A DNA stretch of 64,000 nucleotides from Pseudomonas fluorescens (GTDB taxonomy: Bacteria > Pseudomonadota > Gammaproteobacteria > Pseudomonadales > Pseudomonadaceae): contig NZ_LT907842.1 of assembly GCF_900215245.1 (NCBI RefSeq), positions 868,001 to 932,000 on the forward strand, written 5' to 3'. Every line of letters begins with the position of its first letter. Positions within the stretch are counted from its first letter, which is position 1. Under the pieces are notes generated by a model. It was not told the origin of the DNA. It saw nothing but the letters and a program-made list of their open reading frames with translations, and made no database searches. A program made the translations under genes and the position numbers. Below, one piece after another: positions 12,204-20,795 of this stretch.

Positions 12204-13052
12204 TCAGAACACGACCGTCTTATTGCCGTGCACCAGCACGCGATCTTCCAAGTGGTAGCGCAGGCCACGGGCCAGAACCATCTTCTCGACGTCACGGCCG
12301 AAACGCACCATGTCTTCGATGCTGTCGCTGTGGCTGACGCGCACGACGTCCTGCTCGATGATCGGGCCGGCGTCCAACTCTTCGGTGACGTAGTGGCAGG
12401 TTGCGCCAATCAGCTTCACGCCACGCAAGGAGGCTTGGTGGTAAGGCTTGGCCCCCACAAACGACGGCAGGAAGCTGTGGTGAATATTGATCACCTTACC
12501 CGCGTATTCGCGGCACAGTTCCGGCGGCAGGATTTGCATGTAGCGCGCCAGCACGACGACGTCAGCTTCATGCTGCTTGACCAGGCGAGAGACCTCGGCG
12601 AACGCCGGCTCTTTATCCTGTGGGTTGACCGGCACGTGGTAATACGGGATGCCGTGCCATTCGACCATGCTGCGCAGGTCGTCATGGTTGGAAATCACAC
12701 AGGCGATCTCACAGTCCAGCTCATCGCTGTGCCAGCGGTGCAGCAGGTCAGCCAGGCAATGGGACTCACGACTGGCCATCAGTACCACGCGCTTTTTCTG
12801 CTCCGTGTCGGTGATGTGCCAGGTCATCGAAAACTCTTCGGCGATCGGCGCAAACGCCTCACGAAAAGCTTCAAGGCCAAAGGGCAGCGTGTCGGCACGA
12901 ATTTCGTGACGCATGAAAAACCAACCGCTGAGATCGTCCGAGTGATGGCTCGCCTCGGTGATCCAACCGTTGTGGGAGGCCAGAAAGTTACTGACTTTGG
13001 CAACGATGCCAACCCGGTCCGGGCAAGCAATCACCAGCCGAAAAGTGCGCAT
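12204..13052 (-). CDS. purU: Formyltetrahydrofolate deformylase
   Basis: PurU hydrolyses 10-formyl-THF to THF and formate, balancing one-carbon pools and supplying formate for PurT. The 282-residue protein has an N-terminal ACT regulatory domain (about 5-80, starting FRLVIACPDRVGIVAKVS) and a C-terminal formyltransferase-fold domain with INIHHSFLPSFVGAKPYHQA. The frame is open further upstream, but the start at MRTFRLVIA matches the family (E. coli 280 aa). Pseudomonads carry several PurU paralogues, so the copy cannot be distinguished here. Confidence 0.95.
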   Translation of the reverse strand: MRTFRLVIACPDRVGIVAKVSNFLASHNGWITEASHHSDDLSGWFFMRHEIRADTLPFGLEAFREAFAPIAEEFSMTWHITDTEQKKRVVLMASRESHCLADLLHRWHSDELDCEIACVISNHDDLRSMVEWHGIPYYHVPVNPQDKEPAFAEVSRLVKQHEADVVVLARYMQILPPELCREYAGKVINIHHSFLPSFVGAKPYHQASLRGVKLIGATCHYVTEELDAGPIIEQDVVRVSHSDSIEDMVRFGRDVEKMVLARGLRYHLEDRVLVHGNKTVVF

Positions 13053-13400
13053 TAGGGGAAAACTCCAGAACTTCGCAAAGGTCGCCATTCTAGCGATTAC
13101 GCAGAAAAACTGCAGTATTCCTTGCGGCTTAATCTGCACACCCGGCCTGGCGACATCCCTTAATAGCGTAAGGGTTTAGCGCTGCTATATGACGCTGCCA
13201 CCGCACACTCAGGCAGTTATCAAAAATAAAACGAGATTATCTTTACGCCTACCACCTACTAATTAACTCGATTGCATAGCATTGCCACAAACATTCAAAG
13301 TAATTCACATAAATAGCTCCTTATATGTTTACTTGAGGAAATTGCCTGACTATTATTGGGCCACTCCCTGTCAATCAGTGCTCTACATAAGGTAGTCCCC
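13053..13400. promoter_or_regulatory. AT-rich purU-mvaT divergent region with candidate mvaT promoter
   Basis: This 348-nt gap becomes clearly AT-rich from about 13190 to 13360, unlike the surrounding 60% GC DNA. A candidate sigma-70 promoter for mvaT is TTTACT (13328-13333), a 17-nt spacer and TATTAT (13351-13356), giving a leader of about 40 nt. AT-rich DNA is what MvaT-family proteins bind, so autoregulation is plausible. The promoter is read by eye only. Confidence 0.55.
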
Positions 13401-13775
13401 ATGTCTCTGATCAACGAATACCGCGCCACCGAAGAAGCTATCAAAGAGCTGCAAGCCCGTTTGAAGAACCTGTCCCAAGACGACAAGCTGCAAACCGAGC
13501 TGGAATTCGAAGGCAAACTGCGCACCCTGATGGGTGAATACTCCAAATCCCTGCGTGACATCATCGCGCTGCTGGATCCGGAATCGAAAGTCAAAGCACC
13601 TCGTGGCGCTGTGAAAACTACCGGCACCAAGCGTGCTCGCAAGGTCAAGCAATACAAGAACCCGCACAACGGCGAAGTGATTGAAACCAAAGGTGGCAAC
13701 CACAAAACGCTGAAAGAGTGGAAAGCCAAGTGGGGCGGCGACGTCGTTGAAGGTTGGGCTACCCTGCTGGGCTAA
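13401..13775 (+). CDS. mvaT: H-NS-family global regulator MvaT
   Basis: The 124-residue protein has the N-terminal coiled oligomerisation region (MSLINEYRATEEAIKELQ) and the C-terminal DNA-binding segment GGNHKTLKEWKAKWG of MvaT. This matches P. aeruginosa MvaT almost residue for residue at both ends. MvaT silences AT-rich and horizontally acquired DNA and affects biofilm, phage and virulence genes. The start is the ATG after AAGGTAGTCCCC. A strong terminator follows. It is a single-gene transcript facing sbcB. Confidence 0.97.
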   Translation: MSLINEYRATEEAIKELQARLKNLSQDDKLQTELEFEGKLRTLMGEYSKSLRDIIALLDPESKVKAPRGAVKTTGTKRARKVKQYKNPHNGEVIETKGGNHKTLKEWKAKWGGDVVEGWATLLG

Positions 13776-13808
13776 GCCTGGTCGGGCTGTCGCCTGATAT
13801 GCAACACA

Positions 13809-13839
13809 TAAAAAACGCCAGCTTGCTGGCGTTTTTTAT
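13809..13839. terminator. Bidirectional terminator between mvaT and sbcB
   Basis: The hairpin AACGCCAGC/GCTGGCGTT is flanked by an A-tract on the left and a T-tract on the right, so it can end transcripts of mvaT (plus) and sbcB (minus). Confidence 0.88.
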
Positions 13840-13865
13840 TGTCTGAATACTCTCCAATGACCAGG

Positions 13866-15293
13866 CTACAGGTCCAGGCGGGCCGCTAAAGAATCGGCAT
13901 ATTCCTGCCATTGGTGCAGCACCTGGCACTGAAACGATGTAGCACTAACGGCCAACTCCTCACGTGCCTGCTTAAATGCCAACAAGGTATTCGGCGCGCC
14001 CCACTCCGGGTTTGACAAACGTTGCTGGCAAAAAAGTTTCCAGCGCTGTTGCTCCTCGTTGTTCAAGGTCTCCGGAAAGTTACGAGCCCGGTAGCGGAAT
14101 AATAATTCCGGCAATCGATGATCATCAAAAGGCCACTGCTGATGTGCTAACTGTGAAGGTTCAGCCGCTCGGACTTGTTCGCATAAACGCCGGTCGCGGT
14201 CACCAATAAAACCGTCATAGAGCTGCTGCTCCGGGTCCTGACTCGGCACAAAATCTTCCTCGGCATAAATCGCCGCCAACTTGTCGCGCCAAACTTCCTG
14301 TGCGTCAGTTAGTCGCAGCGCGCGTGCCTGACAGACATCCATATCCAACTGAAGGCGCTCACGATCCTGAGCCCTCAGCACACTCAAGGGCGCAACGACC
14401 GGACAGCGGTTGATATGCAACAACTTGAGCGGCACCGGCAGTTCACCGTCCGTCAGGTCGTCACGGCGCGTGTAGAGCCGCTGGCGCAAGGTATCGGCGT
14501 CCAGGTCCAGCAAACCCTGCGGGTCGAGCCCAAGGTCACAGACAATCAATGCATTGCGATTGCGCGGGTGCCAGGCCAGAGGCAGTACCACGCCCAGGTA
14601 ATGGCGCGCGGCGGAAAAACGACCTGAGATATGCACCATGGGTTGCAACAGGCGAACCTGATCCATCACCCGCTGTTTGCTGCGCAGTTGGAATAACCAT
14701 TCATACAGCTTGGGCTGTTTCTCACGGACCAAACGGGCCAAGGCAATGGTGGCGCGGACGTCGGACAACGCATCGTGGGCCTGACCATGGTCGATGCCAT
14801 TGGCGTCGGTCAAACGCTCAAGCTTGAGGGTAACGCGACCATCCTGCTCGGGCCAGACAATGCCTTCGGGGCGCAGCGCATAGGCTGTGCGGACCACGTC
14901 GATCAAGTCCCAGCGACTGTTGCCGCCCTGCCACTCCCGGGCGTAGGGGTCAAAAAAGTTGCGGTACAGGCTGTAGCGCGTCATTTCATCATCAAAGCGC
15001 AAAGTGTTGTAGCCGGCCCCACAGGTGCCCGGCGCGGCCAACTCGGCGTGTACGCGCGTCATGAAGTCGGCTTCGGCCAGGCCCTTCTCTGCCAGGATGT
15101 CGGGGGTAATACCGGTTATCGCGCAGGCCGCCGGGTGCGGCAGGATGTCGTCGCTCGGCCGGCAATAAAGGTTGACCGGCGGGCCGACCTCGTTGAGTTC
15201 GAGGTCGGTACGAACACCGGCGACCTGGAGCGGACGATCGCTGCGCGGGTTGATGCCGGTGGTTTCATAGTCGTACCAGAAAAGGGTAGTCAC
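13866..15293 (-). CDS. sbcB: Exodeoxyribonuclease I
   Basis: ExoI degrades single-stranded DNA 3' to 5' and functions in recombination and mismatch repair. The 475-residue length equals that of E. coli SbcB. The DEDD active site is visible: WYDYETTG (Asp/Glu) at the N-terminus, AGYNTLRFDDEMTRY in the middle and DALSDVRATIALARL. The start is assigned to a GTG (VTTLFWYDYE), preceded by AGGA at a spacing of about 7 nt. An in-frame extension of 43 codons upstream is not conserved in character and overlaps the promoter of the divergent RDD gene. Confidence 0.95.
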   Translation of the reverse strand: MTTLFWYDYETTGINPRSDRPLQVAGVRTDLELNEVGPPVNLYCRPSDDILPHPAACAITGITPDILAEKGLAEADFMTRVHAELAAPGTCGAGYNTLRFDDEMTRYSLYRNFFDPYAREWQGGNSRWDLIDVVRTAYALRPEGIVWPEQDGRVTLKLERLTDANGIDHGQAHDALSDVRATIALARLVREKQPKLYEWLFQLRSKQRVMDQVRLLQPMVHISGRFSAARHYLGVVLPLAWHPRNRNALIVCDLGLDPQGLLDLDADTLRQRLYTRRDDLTDGELPVPLKLLHINRCPVVAPLSVLRAQDRERLQLDMDVCQARALRLTDAQEVWRDKLAAIYAEEDFVPSQDPEQQLYDGFIGDRDRRLCEQVRAAEPSQLAHQQWPFDDHRLPELLFRYRARNFPETLNNEEQQRWKLFCQQRLSNPEWGAPNTLLAFKQAREELAVSATSFQCQVLHQWQEYADSLAARLDL

Positions 15294-15459
15294 GGGCTGT
15301 TCCTGTGCTGAAGATCGGCAAAGTCTAGGCGCTGTAATACGTCCGGGGCCAGCAATACCTGACCTGTACAAACATCCAGCAAAACCTTGAATGGTTGCTT
15401 CCGCCGTCGACACTGCTAGCATCCGTGCATTCCAGCCGCCCGCACTGCCAAGGATCGCA

Positions 15460-16152
15460 ATGCCATCAGCTCCTTTGGATACCCATTACCAGATCGAGAC
15501 CCCGGAGGGCATAGACTTGCCGTTACGCCCGGCCGGGCTGATGCCACGTGCGTTGGCCTTCGCTTTCGATCTGGGCTTGCGCGGCCTGATCATGGGCATC
15601 CTGCTCGTACCGCTGGCGCTGCTTGGCAATATCGGTTTCGGCCTGGGTTCCCTGCTGCTGTTCCTGATCAGTTGGTGGTACATGGTGCTGTTTGAGGTAC
15701 TCAACCAAGGTTGCTCTCCGGGCAAGCAGGTCATGGGCTTGCGGGTAGTACAGGATGACGGCACACCCATTGGCTGGTCCGCCTCACTTATTCGCAACCT
15801 GCTGCGTTTTGTCGACATGCTGCCTTTCGGCTACTTCCTTGGCGCCATCAGTTGCCTGCAACATCCGCATTTCAAACGGCTCGGTGATCTCGCTGCCGGC
15901 ACGCTGGTGATCTACCGCGAACAGCCACTGGCTCGCCCGAAGGTGCCTCCGGCCGCCGCCCTGCGCCTGCCCATTGCACTGGAACTCAGCGAGCAACGCG
16001 CCATCCTTGGCTTCGCCGAACGCCAGAGTGAACTCTCCGCCGAGCGGGTACACGAACTCGCCGCCATCCTTGCAACACCGCTGCACGTCTCTCCAGCACG
16101 CGCCGTGGAGCAACTCAATGGCGTGGCTCGCGGCTTGCTGGGGCCGACATGA
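15460..16152 (+). CDS. RDD-family membrane protein
   Basis: This 230-residue protein has an RDD-type region: three hydrophobic segments from about residue 25 to 140, with the conserved NQGCSPGKQVMGLRVV motif between them. A soluble tail of about 75 residues follows. It is the first gene of a six-gene operon; the next gene overlaps it by 4 nt (ATGA). RDD proteins are membrane proteins, some proposed to be ion transporters. Here the context links it to the MoxR/DUF58 module. AAGGA precedes the ATG. Confidence 0.88.
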   Translation: MPSAPLDTHYQIETPEGIDLPLRPAGLMPRALAFAFDLGLRGLIMGILLVPLALLGNIGFGLGSLLLFLISWWYMVLFEVLNQGCSPGKQVMGLRVVQDDGTPIGWSASLIRNLLRFVDMLPFGYFLGAISCLQHPHFKRLGDLAAGTLVIYREQPLARPKVPPAAALRLPIALELSEQRAILGFAERQSELSAERVHELAAILATPLHVSPARAVEQLNGVARGLLGPT

Positions 16153-17129
16153 AGCAGAGCCTGTTCGAAAGCCGCCATCAGCCGCAGTGGCAAGCCTTTG
16201 CCGAACAACTCAAGCAGTTGGAGCAAGGCAAGACCAGAGCCCGCGACGTGGCTGATTTTCCACACCATTATCGACGCGTGTGCCAGCACCTCGCCCTGGC
16301 CCAGGAACGTGGCTACAGCAGCTACCTGATAGACCCGTTGCAACAACTGGCGCTGCGCGGCCACCAACAACTGTATCGCCACCGCAGCCACTTGGGGGCG
16401 AACGCATTGGGCTTCATCCTGGCTGACTTCCCTCGTCTGGTGCGTGAACAGTGGCGCTTCGTGCTAATCGCCAGCCTGTTGTTCTTCGGTAGCCTGGTGG
16501 CGGTTGGGTTGCTGGTCTATCTGTTTCCAGACCTGATCTACAGCATCGTCAGCCCCCAGCAGGTGGCCGAGATGCACAGCATGTACGACCCGGATGCCAG
16601 CCGCCTGGGACGTGCCGCCGATCGCGCATCCAGTGAAGACTGGATGATGTTTGGCTACTACGTGATGCACAACACCGGCATTGCTTTCCAGACGTTTGCC
16701 GCCGGCCTGCTGTTTGGCCTGGGCAGTGTGTTCTTTTTGATTTTCAACGGCCTGATCATCGGCGCCGTATCCGGGCACCTCACGGAGATCGGCTACGGCC
16801 AGACCTTCTGGTCGTTTGTCATCGGCCATGGCGCTTTCGAACTCAGTGCCATTGCCCTGGCCGGCGCGTCAGGCCTGCAGTTGGGCTGGGCGTTGATCGC
16901 CCCCGGGCAACTGACACGCAGCGAATCCCTGCGTCTGGCGGCACGCAAGAGCGTGCAGATGCTCTGCGGGGTCATGTTATTCCTGCTGATCGCGGCATTT
17001 ATTGAAGCCTATTGGTCGTCTTCCAGCACGCTCGCCCCCTGGATCAAATACCTGACAGGCGCCGGGCTGTGGCTGCTGATGGGCGCTTACCTGGCCCTTG
17101 CCGGACGGACTCACCATGCGCCTGAGTGA
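16149..17129 (+). CDS. SpoIIM-like (DUF95) membrane protein
   Basis: The 326-residue protein has a soluble N-terminal part (about 1-95), then five or more hydrophobic helices. Near the centre is the pattern NTGIAFQTFAAGLLFGLGS followed by FNGLIIGAVSG and HGAFELSAIALAGASG, characteristic of the stage II sporulation protein M family. The name is historical: pseudomonads do not sporulate. Across bacteria this family co-occurs with RDD, MoxR and DUF58 genes, as here, which suggests a membrane complex. It overlaps both neighbours. Confidence 0.87.
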   Translation: MKQSLFESRHQPQWQAFAEQLKQLEQGKTRARDVADFPHHYRRVCQHLALAQERGYSSYLIDPLQQLALRGHQQLYRHRSHLGANALGFILADFPRLVREQWRFVLIASLLFFGSLVAVGLLVYLFPDLIYSIVSPQQVAEMHSMYDPDASRLGRAADRASSEDWMMFGYYVMHNTGIAFQTFAAGLLFGLGSVFFLIFNGLIIGAVSGHLTEIGYGQTFWSFVIGHGAFELSAIALAGASGLQLGWALIAPGQLTRSESLRLAARKSVQMLCGVMLFLLIAAFIEAYWSSSSTLAPWIKYLTGAGLWLLMGAYLALAGRTHHAPE

Positions 17130-18642
17130 TGCCAGCGTAGTGATTCGGCCGCGCACGCCCTGGGAAGCCATGGACCTGGGCGTATTAATGGCGCGGGAGC
17201 ATCGCCTGCTATTGATGACCAGTTGGGCAATGGTGACCCTGCCACTATTCGTGATGCTGACCGCCCTGCTGTGGGATTACCCTTCCACGGCGATGTTTTT
17301 ATTCTGGTGGCTAAAACCGGCCTTTGACCGCCTACCGTTGCACATCCTGTCAAAAGCCTTGTTTGGCGAGACACCCAGCCTCAAACAGGCAGTACGCCAT
17401 TGGCCGCGCCTGCTCAAAGGTCAACTGCTGGCCAGCCTGACCTGGAGGCGGTTCAGCCTGAGCCGCAGCTTTGTGATGCCGGTGAGCCAACTCGAAGGCC
17501 TGGACGGCCAGGCCCGCGAAAGACGCCTAGGGGTGCTCCTGCAGCGCAACGCCGGTGCTGCACGCTGGCTGACCATCATCGGGGTGCATTTGGAAATAGG
17601 CCTTTGGTTCGGTTGCATGGCATTGTTCTATCTCTTCATTCCGCAACAACTGGAACTGGATTGGGACTGGCAACGGCTGGCACTGGCAACCGGTTCAGAA
17701 GGGGTGTGGCTGGAGCATTTGAGCAACGCCTTCTATGCGTTGATCCTGGTGTTCTGGGAGCCCATCTATGTCGCATGCGGTTTCAGCCTGTACCTCAACC
17801 GCCGCACCGTCCTGGAGGCCTGGGACCTGGAATTGGTGTTCCGCCGGCTGCGCCAACGCCTGAGCAGCATCGTACCGTTACTGCTAGTGGCCGGGCTGAT
17901 GCTTCTTCCTTTCAGCCGCCCGGCCCTGGCCGACGCCCCGGAATCGCCCAGGCAGGTCACGCCCCAGGCCGCCAGCCAATCGATCAAGACGCTGCTGGAC
18001 GCTCCCCCGTTCAAAAATCAGGAAACCGTCACCCGTTACCGTTTTGGCGATGAAACGCCCACTGCAAAACACAAGGCGCGCGGTGAGGGCAAACTTCCGG
18101 CCTGGCTTCAGTCACTGCTGGACAGCTTCAACAGCGCTACTTTCAAACACGCAGCCCTCGGCCTGGAAATACTGTTATGGAGCCTGCTCGCGGGGTGCGT
18201 GGCGCTATTGGTCTGGCGCTATCGCGACTGGCTACGCACCTTTGTCAGCCGCCGCAGGCCACTCAAACCGAACGCTGCCAAACCGGCACCCACCCACTTA
18301 TTCGGCCTGGCGCTGGGCACCGACACCTTGCCTGACGACGTCGCCAGCGCCGTCGAAGAATTGTGGCTTACCCAGCCAAGGGAAGCTCTTGGTCTGTTGT
18401 ATCGCGGCCTGCTCACCCGACTGCTGCACGACTTCAACTTACCGCTGAAAAGCGCGGACACCGAAGGCCAGGTCCTGCAGCACGTTCATCACCTGCAACA
18501 ACCGCAATTATTGGCCTTCAGCGATGAACTGACCCGCCACTGGCAAAACCTCGCCTATGGCCACCGCCTTCCCCCCACCTCGGTGCAACAGCAACTGTGC
18601 CGCGATTGGCGTGCCCTCTTCAGTCCGGGAGCCGCCCAATGA
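17116..18642 (+). CDS. DUF4129 domain membrane protein
   Basis: This 508-residue protein has several membrane segments in the N-terminal half (about 40-75, 155-180, 205-235, 265-280), a Pro/Ala-rich loop, another membrane segment near residue 350, and a C-terminal soluble DUF4129 domain (about 410-505; helical, with LLYRGLLTRLLHDF). The ATG chosen overlaps the end of the previous gene by 14 nt. An upstream TTG six codons earlier is possible but less likely. The function is unknown. DUF4129 is often found with transglutaminase or MoxR/DUF58 genes. Confidence 0.82.
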   Translation: MRLSDASVVIRPRTPWEAMDLGVLMAREHRLLLMTSWAMVTLPLFVMLTALLWDYPSTAMFLFWWLKPAFDRLPLHILSKALFGETPSLKQAVRHWPRLLKGQLLASLTWRRFSLSRSFVMPVSQLEGLDGQARERRLGVLLQRNAGAARWLTIIGVHLEIGLWFGCMALFYLFIPQQLELDWDWQRLALATGSEGVWLEHLSNAFYALILVFWEPIYVACGFSLYLNRRTVLEAWDLELVFRRLRQRLSSIVPLLLVAGLMLLPFSRPALADAPESPRQVTPQAASQSIKTLLDAPPFKNQETVTRYRFGDETPTAKHKARGEGKLPAWLQSLLDSFNSATFKHAALGLEILLWSLLAGCVALLVWRYRDWLRTFVSRRRPLKPNAAKPAPTHLFGLALGTDTLPDDVASAVEELWLTQPREALGLLYRGLLTRLLHDFNLPLKSADTEGQVLQHVHHLQQPQLLAFSDELTRHWQNLAYGHRLPPTSVQQQLCRDWRALFSPGAAQ

Positions 18643-19796
18643 ACCGGCCAATGCTGTGGGTCGGCCTGTTGCTGTTAGGTTTGCTGGGAGCAGGTGGCCT
18701 TTACCTTTGGCATATCGCAACGCCCTATGACGAGGTAGTCGACCGTGGCCCGTCGCCTCAGGTCATGGCCAACACCTACTTGGCAGCCGAATACTTCCTG
18801 CGTCAGCAAGGCCTTGCAGTGGAGCAAGCCAACAGCCTTGAAAGGCTTGCCGACCTGCCTGCCGAAGGGCACAGTTTGTTGCTGCTGGGTGAACGCAGCA
18901 ACATGACGCCACGCCAGGTAGACCAACTGCTGGCCTGGGCAAAATCCGGTGGCCACTTGTTGTTGGTCGCCGAAGCGCTATGGGATGAAGAAACAGGCAA
19001 AAGCGGCGACCTGCTGCTTGATCGGTTGAATATCCACCAAACGTTGAGCGAGACCGCTGACGAACCCACTTCCTCGCGCAAAAAGACAGCGCCGGACCTG
19101 ACCAAACTCTATGTCGACAATGAAACTGCTCCCGCCTACTTCAGCTTCAATACTGACTTCAGCCTCACCGACCCCAAGCACCTGGCGCAGTTTTCCGCCA
19201 ATAGCGCCAAATCCAGCCACTTGATGCAACGCAACTTCGGCCACGGCACCGTTACGGTTGTGACCGACAGCGATCTGTGGAAAACCCCGAATATCGGCAA
19301 ACACGATAACGCCTGGCTATTGTGGTACCTCAACCAGGGCAAGGACGTAACCTTACTGTTCAACAGCGACGTGGACGACCTGCTGAGCCTGTTGATACGC
19401 AATTTTCCCCAGGCGTTGGTGGCGCTCATCGCGCTGATTAGCCTGGCGCTCTGGCGAGCTGCTATGCGCCAGGGGCCGATCCGCGCCCCGGCACCGAAGG
19501 CACGTCGCCAGTTGCAGGAGCACTTGCAGGCCAGCGCCGACTTCCTGCTGCGACGCAGCGGCCAGGGCACGCTGTTGCAAGCCTTGCAGAGTGATGTGCA
19601 ACGGGCTGCAAGGCGTCGCCATCCAGGCTTTGAACACCTCGAAAGCGCGCAACAGTGGCAGGTACTTGAACGCCTGACGCGCCAACCCTCCCACGTCATC
19701 CGCCAGGCCCTCGGCCCACTCCCGGAAAAACGGCTCTCCAGCGCCGATTTCAGCCGGGAGGTGGCCAACCTGCAAACCCTAAGGAACGCCCTATGA
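18639..19796 (+). CDS. DUF4350 domain protein
   Basis: This 385-residue protein has an N-terminal membrane anchor (residues 5-24) and a DUF4350-like region, with the segment SLLLLGERSNMTPRQVDQLLAWAKSGGHLLLVAEALW resembling the fold seen in glutamine-amidotransferase/ABC-accessory proteins. A second TM lies at about 262-282, followed by a basic helical tail. It starts in an ATGA overlap with the DUF4129 gene and ends in an ATGA overlap with moxR, so translation is coupled. No catalytic residues can be assigned. Confidence 0.83.
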   Translation: MNRPMLWVGLLLLGLLGAGGLYLWHIATPYDEVVDRGPSPQVMANTYLAAEYFLRQQGLAVEQANSLERLADLPAEGHSLLLLGERSNMTPRQVDQLLAWAKSGGHLLLVAEALWDEETGKSGDLLLDRLNIHQTLSETADEPTSSRKKTAPDLTKLYVDNETAPAYFSFNTDFSLTDPKHLAQFSANSAKSSHLMQRNFGHGTVTVVTDSDLWKTPNIGKHDNAWLLWYLNQGKDVTLLFNSDVDDLLSLLIRNFPQALVALIALISLALWRAAMRQGPIRAPAPKARRQLQEHLQASADFLLRRSGQGTLLQALQSDVQRAARRRHPGFEHLESAQQWQVLERLTRQPSHVIRQALGPLPEKRLSSADFSREVANLQTLRNAL

Positions 19797-20788
19797 GCGA
19801 TTTTCCAACGGCCACTGACCCGGCTGCCGAAAGCCTTCAACACGCCAGCCAGCTGGCACAGGCCCTGCGCGTTGAACTGCGCAAGGCAGTGATTGGCCAG
19901 GACCAGGTGATTGACGACGTGCTCACCGCGCTGATCGCAGGCGGCCATGTACTGCTTGAAGGCGTACCCGGCCTGGGCAAAACGCTACTGGTACGCGCGC
20001 TGGCCCGTTGTTTCGGTGGCGATTTCGCACGCATCCAGTTCACCCCGGACCTGATGCCCAGCGACGTCACCGGCCACGCCGTGTACGACCTGCACACCGA
20101 ACAGTTCAAGCTGCGCAAGGGGCCGCTGTTCACTCACCTGTTGCTGGCCGACGAAATCAACCGCGCCCCGGCCAAGACTCAGGCCGCCCTGCTTGAAGCC
20201 ATGCAGGAGCGTCAAGTCACCCTTGAAGGTGAAGCACTGCCCATCGGCCAACCCTTCATGGTGCTGGCGACCCAAAACCCCATTGAACAGGAAGGCACAT
20301 ACCCGCTGCCCGAGGCCGAGCTGGATCGTTTCATGCTCAAAGTGCGCATGGACTACCCCGACTCACAGCAGGAACTGGATATGGTGCGTGAAGTCACCCG
20401 CTCATCCAGGGCCGATATGCTGGATGTGCAGCCATTACGTACAGTGCTGCAAGCGGATGAGGTGCTGCAGTTGCAGCAGATTGCCAGCGAACTGGCGCTG
20501 GACGAACAAGTTCTCGACTACGCCGTGCGCCTGGCCAGGGCTACTCGCAGCTGGCCGGGGCTGGCCATCGGTGCAGGCCCTCGCGCCTCCATCGCCCTGG
20601 TACGCGGCGCCCGCGCCCGTGCTTTGCTGCGCGGGGGCGCATTCGTCACCCCGGACGATATCAAGGGCTGCGCTTTGGCGGTGCTGCGCCACCGGGTTCG
20701 TATCGCTCCCGAACTGGACATCGACGGATTGGAAGTGGACCAGGTGCTCAAGCAGTTGCTGGACCAGATTCCGGCACCTCGGCAATGA
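19793..20788 (+). CDS. MoxR-family AAA+ ATPase
   Basis: The 331-residue protein has Walker A GVPGLGKTLLVRAL at about residues 46-59, Walker B LLADEINRAP, sensor motif ATQNPIEQEGTYPLPEAELDRF, and a C-terminal lid domain. MoxR ATPases act as chaperone-like factors that mature or activate complexes, usually together with a von Willebrand factor A protein. The partner here is the DUF58 protein 7 nt downstream. The family call is secure; the client is unknown. Confidence 0.94.
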   Translation: MSDFPTATDPAAESLQHASQLAQALRVELRKAVIGQDQVIDDVLTALIAGGHVLLEGVPGLGKTLLVRALARCFGGDFARIQFTPDLMPSDVTGHAVYDLHTEQFKLRKGPLFTHLLLADEINRAPAKTQAALLEAMQERQVTLEGEALPIGQPFMVLATQNPIEQEGTYPLPEAELDRFMLKVRMDYPDSQQELDMVREVTRSSRADMLDVQPLRTVLQADEVLQLQQIASELALDEQVLDYAVRLARATRSWPGLAIGAGPRASIALVRGARARALLRGGAFVTPDDIKGCALAVLRHRVRIAPELDIDGLEVDQVLKQLLDQIPAPRQ

Positions 20789-20795
20789 CCCGTCC

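Noticed and set aside
16149..17129. SpoIIM-like annotation taken as evidence for sporulation
   Set aside because: The family is widespread outside spore formers, and all other genes are those of a non-sporulating pseudomonad.
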